Assembly (NCBI GenBank): GCA_935421135.1
Contig: OW285191.1
Span: 14,387,700-14,451,699 of the forward strand
Length of the DNA: 64,000 bases
DNA from: Bugulina stolonifera
Lineage: Eukaryota > Bryozoa > Gymnolaemata > Cheilostomatida > Bugulidae
Direction of reading: 5' to 3'
Shown: in pieces, positions 60,350 to 64,000 of the stretch
How the letters are laid out: each line of letters begins with the position of its first letter
Position numbering within the stretch: position 1 is the stretch's first letter
The notes under the pieces: model-generated
Databases searched by the model: none
What the model was told of the DNA's origin: nothing
Seen by the model: only the letters and a program-made list of their open reading frames with translations
Translations under genes and position numbers: made by a program

Positions 60350-61153
60350 TGGGGTTACGTTCTATTGCAACCTGGTTTTTCCCACATTTACGTACCTATT
60401 TAGTAATTGTCTGTTCTTGCTTGATTGAGGATTATTAGAGTCTTTTTGCTATTTTATATAGCAACTTTGTGGCCGACCTTATAGATTATGCTCATAATTA
60501 TATACGACATGTTTCTCCTTATTGTAAGCACATTTTGTGCAAAGGCCGACCTTTTATGTGGCCGAGTCGGGCGGAACCAGACATATTGTTGCATCAGTTC
60601 CGGAACCGACCCCATGTCGGATAGCCGATACCATGTCGGGCTCTTTTTACCGGAAGTTTGTTATGCATATAAGGCAGTGCATTTTGTGTTGTAATTCAGT
60701 AGTTGATTGCGCTTGAATAAAGCAACATCTCCGAACTCAACCTACAGAGGCTTACTCTTTAGGCAGGTAACTCCACCTGAGAATCTTTCGGATTCAGTAC
60801 GGCTCAAGTTCACCTCATCCTAGGCTAAGCATATCTCTAACCACCCCTTAGGCTTAGGCCGATCCCGGGTTCTAATGAACCTAGCGTCGGACTTAGGTTC
60901 TCAAGGTTAGACATTCTTTCTCTGCACTCCCCCGGAGTTTAAACTCTACATGACCTACGTCGGTCCTGAGCTCCAATGAGTCTTGGCATCGGCCTACGTC
61001 TGATATAATCTACACTATAAAGACCACCCATAACTGTTCACTCTTTTATGTAATGAGCAGAAGGTACACTTGGTCGGCCTCTACCACCTTCCAAGCCCTT
61101 CCCATACTTGTAGCCCTCGGCTCTCGTATGCAATAGTACTCCAAAACATTACA
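60350..61153 (+). mobile_element. LTR-like element in plus orientation, directly upstream of a secreted-protein gene
   Basis: Collinear with the minus-strand LTRs at 35005 and 40462 but without the nested hAT insertion, and related to the solo LTR at 44895. It contains CATATAAGGC (60666), AATAAAG (60716) and the ACATTACA 3' terminus at 61146-61153. The 5' boundary is approximate and no target duplication is preserved. It ends 58 bp before the start codon of the next gene, so it could supply promoter or 5' leader sequence. Confidence 0.65.
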
Positions 61154-61211
61154 GTATCTTTAGTTTTTAGCGTTATTTCGATCTGTATTCACAGAGAGAG
61201 CACTAAGAGTT

Positions 61212-64000
61212 ATGGTAACAATGATCATCTCTCTACTTCTACTTTTGATACTTCCAGCTAGACTGTCAGGTGAATGGTGCAATCAATGATACATAATATA
61301 TTGAAGTTGCCTTTCCTTTGTTGATACTCTCAGAATTCCAAAAGAATATAGCATTGTTGATAATAATATATGTAGTTTAGTGGCATACACACTGCCTAGT
61401 AGCCAATTAAAGTTTGATGTAGGCATAGATCTTTGTTACTAGTCCCTACTTTTTATTATACAATATACATATAATATTGGTGTTATGGTAGCTATGCAGA
61501 TACCTGACTACTTATTTACTATACAGAGAATCATTCTTATTCAATTACCCATATCTGTAAATCTTCAGCCAGTAGCATGTTTATCCTGTTTATCTCAAGT
61601 GAAATTAACCATGAAAGCAGTGATCTACCCTAACAACATCACATTATTATCATGTGTTTCCGGTTTAACAGTTTCGGCAGAAAACGTAGATCTTTCTTGC
61701 GACTGGGAGACAGGAAAAGGTAGACTACAAGAAAGACAGCCTCCTAGACGGCGCCCAGCTACCAACATTACTGAATGCAAAGAGCAGTGTACTAAGCATT
61801 ATGCAAATAGGATTTGTATTGGAGTCAACTTTGTTCCTATAAACGTGGATGTAGAGACTATGGGTATATGTGAACATATTTTTGAGCCACCAAATATAAC
61901 TTTGTCCAATGATAACTATTTGGATAAGGATTGGTATTATTTCATACGACCAATATGTGAAGGTACGTGTATATTACATTCAGACAGACCATAATTATAT
62001 TAACAATATCACCAACTATCTGGGTAAACAGTGCTATATGAGACACAAAATGCTTTACTGATGGAAAATTTAAGAATAACACAAACTGTAATAATGTAGT
62101 GTAGTCGCAACTGTTGGGTAGCTACAGTTGTGGTAGTTTACTTTCAATCTGACAAATTTAATTTAAAAAAGTAACTGTAATAACCAATGCGCTGCAGCAT
62201 CCAAAACAAGACACTGTGACCTACAGTGTGACCTTGAATACAATGATGCTGTAGGACACTGGTTACCATGGACAACCATCTCCGTACCTCTATCTGAACC
62301 ATCATACGTCACCAATACAACCGATCTCCCGGATTGCATGTCTGTGTGTTTGAAATACACTGGAAACCCGTATGAGTGCACATCTATCGTGAAAGATACT
62401 ACAAGCAAGAAATGTGAATTATACAATAGTACAACTCCAGATGCCCAGGAATCGGGTGAAACAGTACTACATCATAAAAAGCCATCTTGGTATCTAGGTA
62501 ATATTTAAAACAAATTGAAATTTTTTAAAAAGTATTTGCTGGGACAAAAATCTGGTATTGTTTTATATTTTAGGTGCTTAGGAAAAATGTTATGCACATC
62601 TCCCCAATATTGCGATATCAGTCGATTATCACTGTTAAAGAAAATGTATGACAATAGTAGCAGTGCTGTTATTGAAGTATCAGAAGTTATTCCTAGACTA
62701 GGGAAAAATTTAGTTATTTGTTCTTTGCCAACTATTTCCTTCATTTAACTGCATCATAAGCTTGTATAATTGCATTATTATAGCCATTATATACTCGTCT
62801 AAAACAAAATTGAAGCTGTAACTTTGACAAATACATTGCTTATCAACATAAGCATGGTGAACAAAACCACAATATAGATCTACCTGTGTATTAATTGCGC
62901 AGCTTAATCTTCCGAATTCTTAATAATGGCTTGAATAATCAACTTGGAGGTAAACTGTTTTAACTGTAGCTGGTGGGAATAATCACAATATCCATAGAGA
63001 AACATTTGATTTGTTTTTTAAACTATTGTGTTCCTGTCATTTCAGGCAACTCTTCTGCTGCCACTAAAGCTAACATTACTGATCTGGGTAGCCTTAAAGT
63101 TGATGGACTTATAACATTTTATCATATAAGGATACCTGTCTCAGGGTACTTGATTGGGTTACAATACTACATTAGCCAACCAAACGCAGCTGGACACTGT
63201 AACTTGAGTTTTGTTGAAATGCACAGGCAAGGCCCAGGATTCTATGAAACCAATGGTGTGCTGGATTTAATAAAGCCTAGATATTATCGCAGGAACCGTG
63301 CAGTGTATCAGTATGAAGTAAACTCAAACATACGGTTAGAAAAAGATGATTTTCTGGCTCTCAGTGATTATGATTCACAAAATCCTAACTGTTCCCATCT
63401 TGTTTCTATTAAATCTGGTGTAAACGGAAGCTATGAAATGGCGTTGAGAGCGTTTTTATCAGGTAAAATTCTGTTTTATATCCTTAGACAACATCTTTGC
63501 TCAAACTCTCAGTTTTACTACCATCATACTTCATTCAGTAGCATGCATCTGTATGTACAGTACTATATGTACATGTATATGTGTACTATGTATATGCATA
63601 ATGTAATATGTGTCTGTATTTGAAGCGTGAATCAAACCTGCGTTTTATTGTAAATTTTGCTTTCTATGCTTTGAAAAAATTTCTAAAGTGCTTTTGCTCT
63701 GTTATATATGTGTGCCCTAAAAATATCTGTACAAATTTATTTGAAATAAATCAATACATTGTGTTTAACTAGAATACCTTGCACTGAAGTCTGCTCCGGT
63801 ACCTCATCACGATAATTCTCTCAGAGAGGGACAGGTATGGATTTCTCTTCCTCCTCCACTTACATCTGAAGGTAGTGTGGTTGTGGCTGGATACAGAATT
63901 GTCTGCTCTAGAGATGCCAACCTAACAAGTAAAGTCAACTGTTATGACCATCTACTCTCTGTGGATACAAAGGAGGTTTTACTTGTTATACCAGATCCAT
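61212..64000 (+). CDS. Secreted protein with PAN/apple-like modules (partial, continues right)
   Basis: Coding exons: 61212-61269, 61681-61962, 62198-62497, 63046-63462, 63773 to beyond 64000. All introns are phase 1 with GT-AG ends, the symmetric pattern of shuffled extracellular modules. Exon 1 is a signal peptide (MIISLLLLLILPARLS). Exon 2 has NITECKEQCTKHYANRICIG...CEH and exon 3 LPDCMSVCLKYTGNPYECTS...CELY, both with the C-x3-C ... C ... C spacing of PAN/apple domains. Exons 4-5 encode beta-rich, glycosylation-site-rich segments (FYHIRIPVSGYLIGLQYYIS; VVVAGYRIVCS) of unknown family. It is probably a large secreted or membrane-anchored ectoprotein; no membrane segment has been reached by the window's end. 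Apple modules commonly bind proteins or carbohydrates. The exon 2 start is the least certain: it was chosen because CGGCAG|AAAACG keeps phase. Confidence 0.75.

Overview
The window looks like AT-rich animal nuclear DNA, most likely from a sponge or another early-branching marine invertebrate. The support is spliced genes with GT-AG introns, secreted extracellular-matrix-type proteins (matrix metalloproteinase, Kunitz inhibitors, PAN/apple-like modules), a young pair of nucleotidyltransferase-TPR genes, many minisatellites and many DNA and LTR element remnants. The organism assignment is inference. Nothing bacterial (operons, ribosome binding sites, CRISPR) is present.

Layout. 1-7.3 kb: two minus-strand matrix-metalloproteinase-type genes, one only as a first exon (the rest lies left of the window) and one complete in five exons. 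A 1.2 kb hAT-like non-autonomous element with an 8-bp target duplication lies between them. 9.2-11.8 kb: a 1.08 kb tandem duplication. 14.6-15.4 kb: a 61-bp satellite. 15.6-30.5 kb: two tandem plus-strand paralogues of about 1250 aa, each a short first exon plus one giant exon, with a nucleotidyltransferase-like motif and an array of eight 44-residue TPR units. Their flanks are duplicated too, and a tRNA-derived SINE sits only in the first 3' flank.

31-57.4 kb: a Kunitz inhibitor locus built from three copies of one divergent unit, a minus-strand two-Kunitz secreted gene facing a plus-strand one-Kunitz secreted gene. The minus genes are at 31.6-33.3, 44.7-47.9 and 55.5-57.0 kb. The plus partner survives at 51.5-54.2 kb, is reduced to an orphan last exon at 38.4 kb in the first unit, and is not visible in the third. 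LTRs, hAT-like elements, a 2.4 kb foldback element, a pogo-like MITE, SINEs and a TPR-gene fragment have been inserted between them. The second minus gene has a broken splice donor.

57.5-58.4 kb is a 21-bp minisatellite. 60.35-61.15 kb is an LTR in plus orientation, immediately upstream of a plus-strand multi-exon secreted gene with PAN/apple-like modules that runs off the right edge.

The secreted protease, protease inhibitors and apple-module protein suggest an extracellular matrix, defence or protease-control neighbourhood. The NTase-TPR pair resembles expanded lineage-specific families whose function is unknown. Exon joins were worked out by hand from splice consensus, reading phase and paralogue comparison; no transcript evidence was available.
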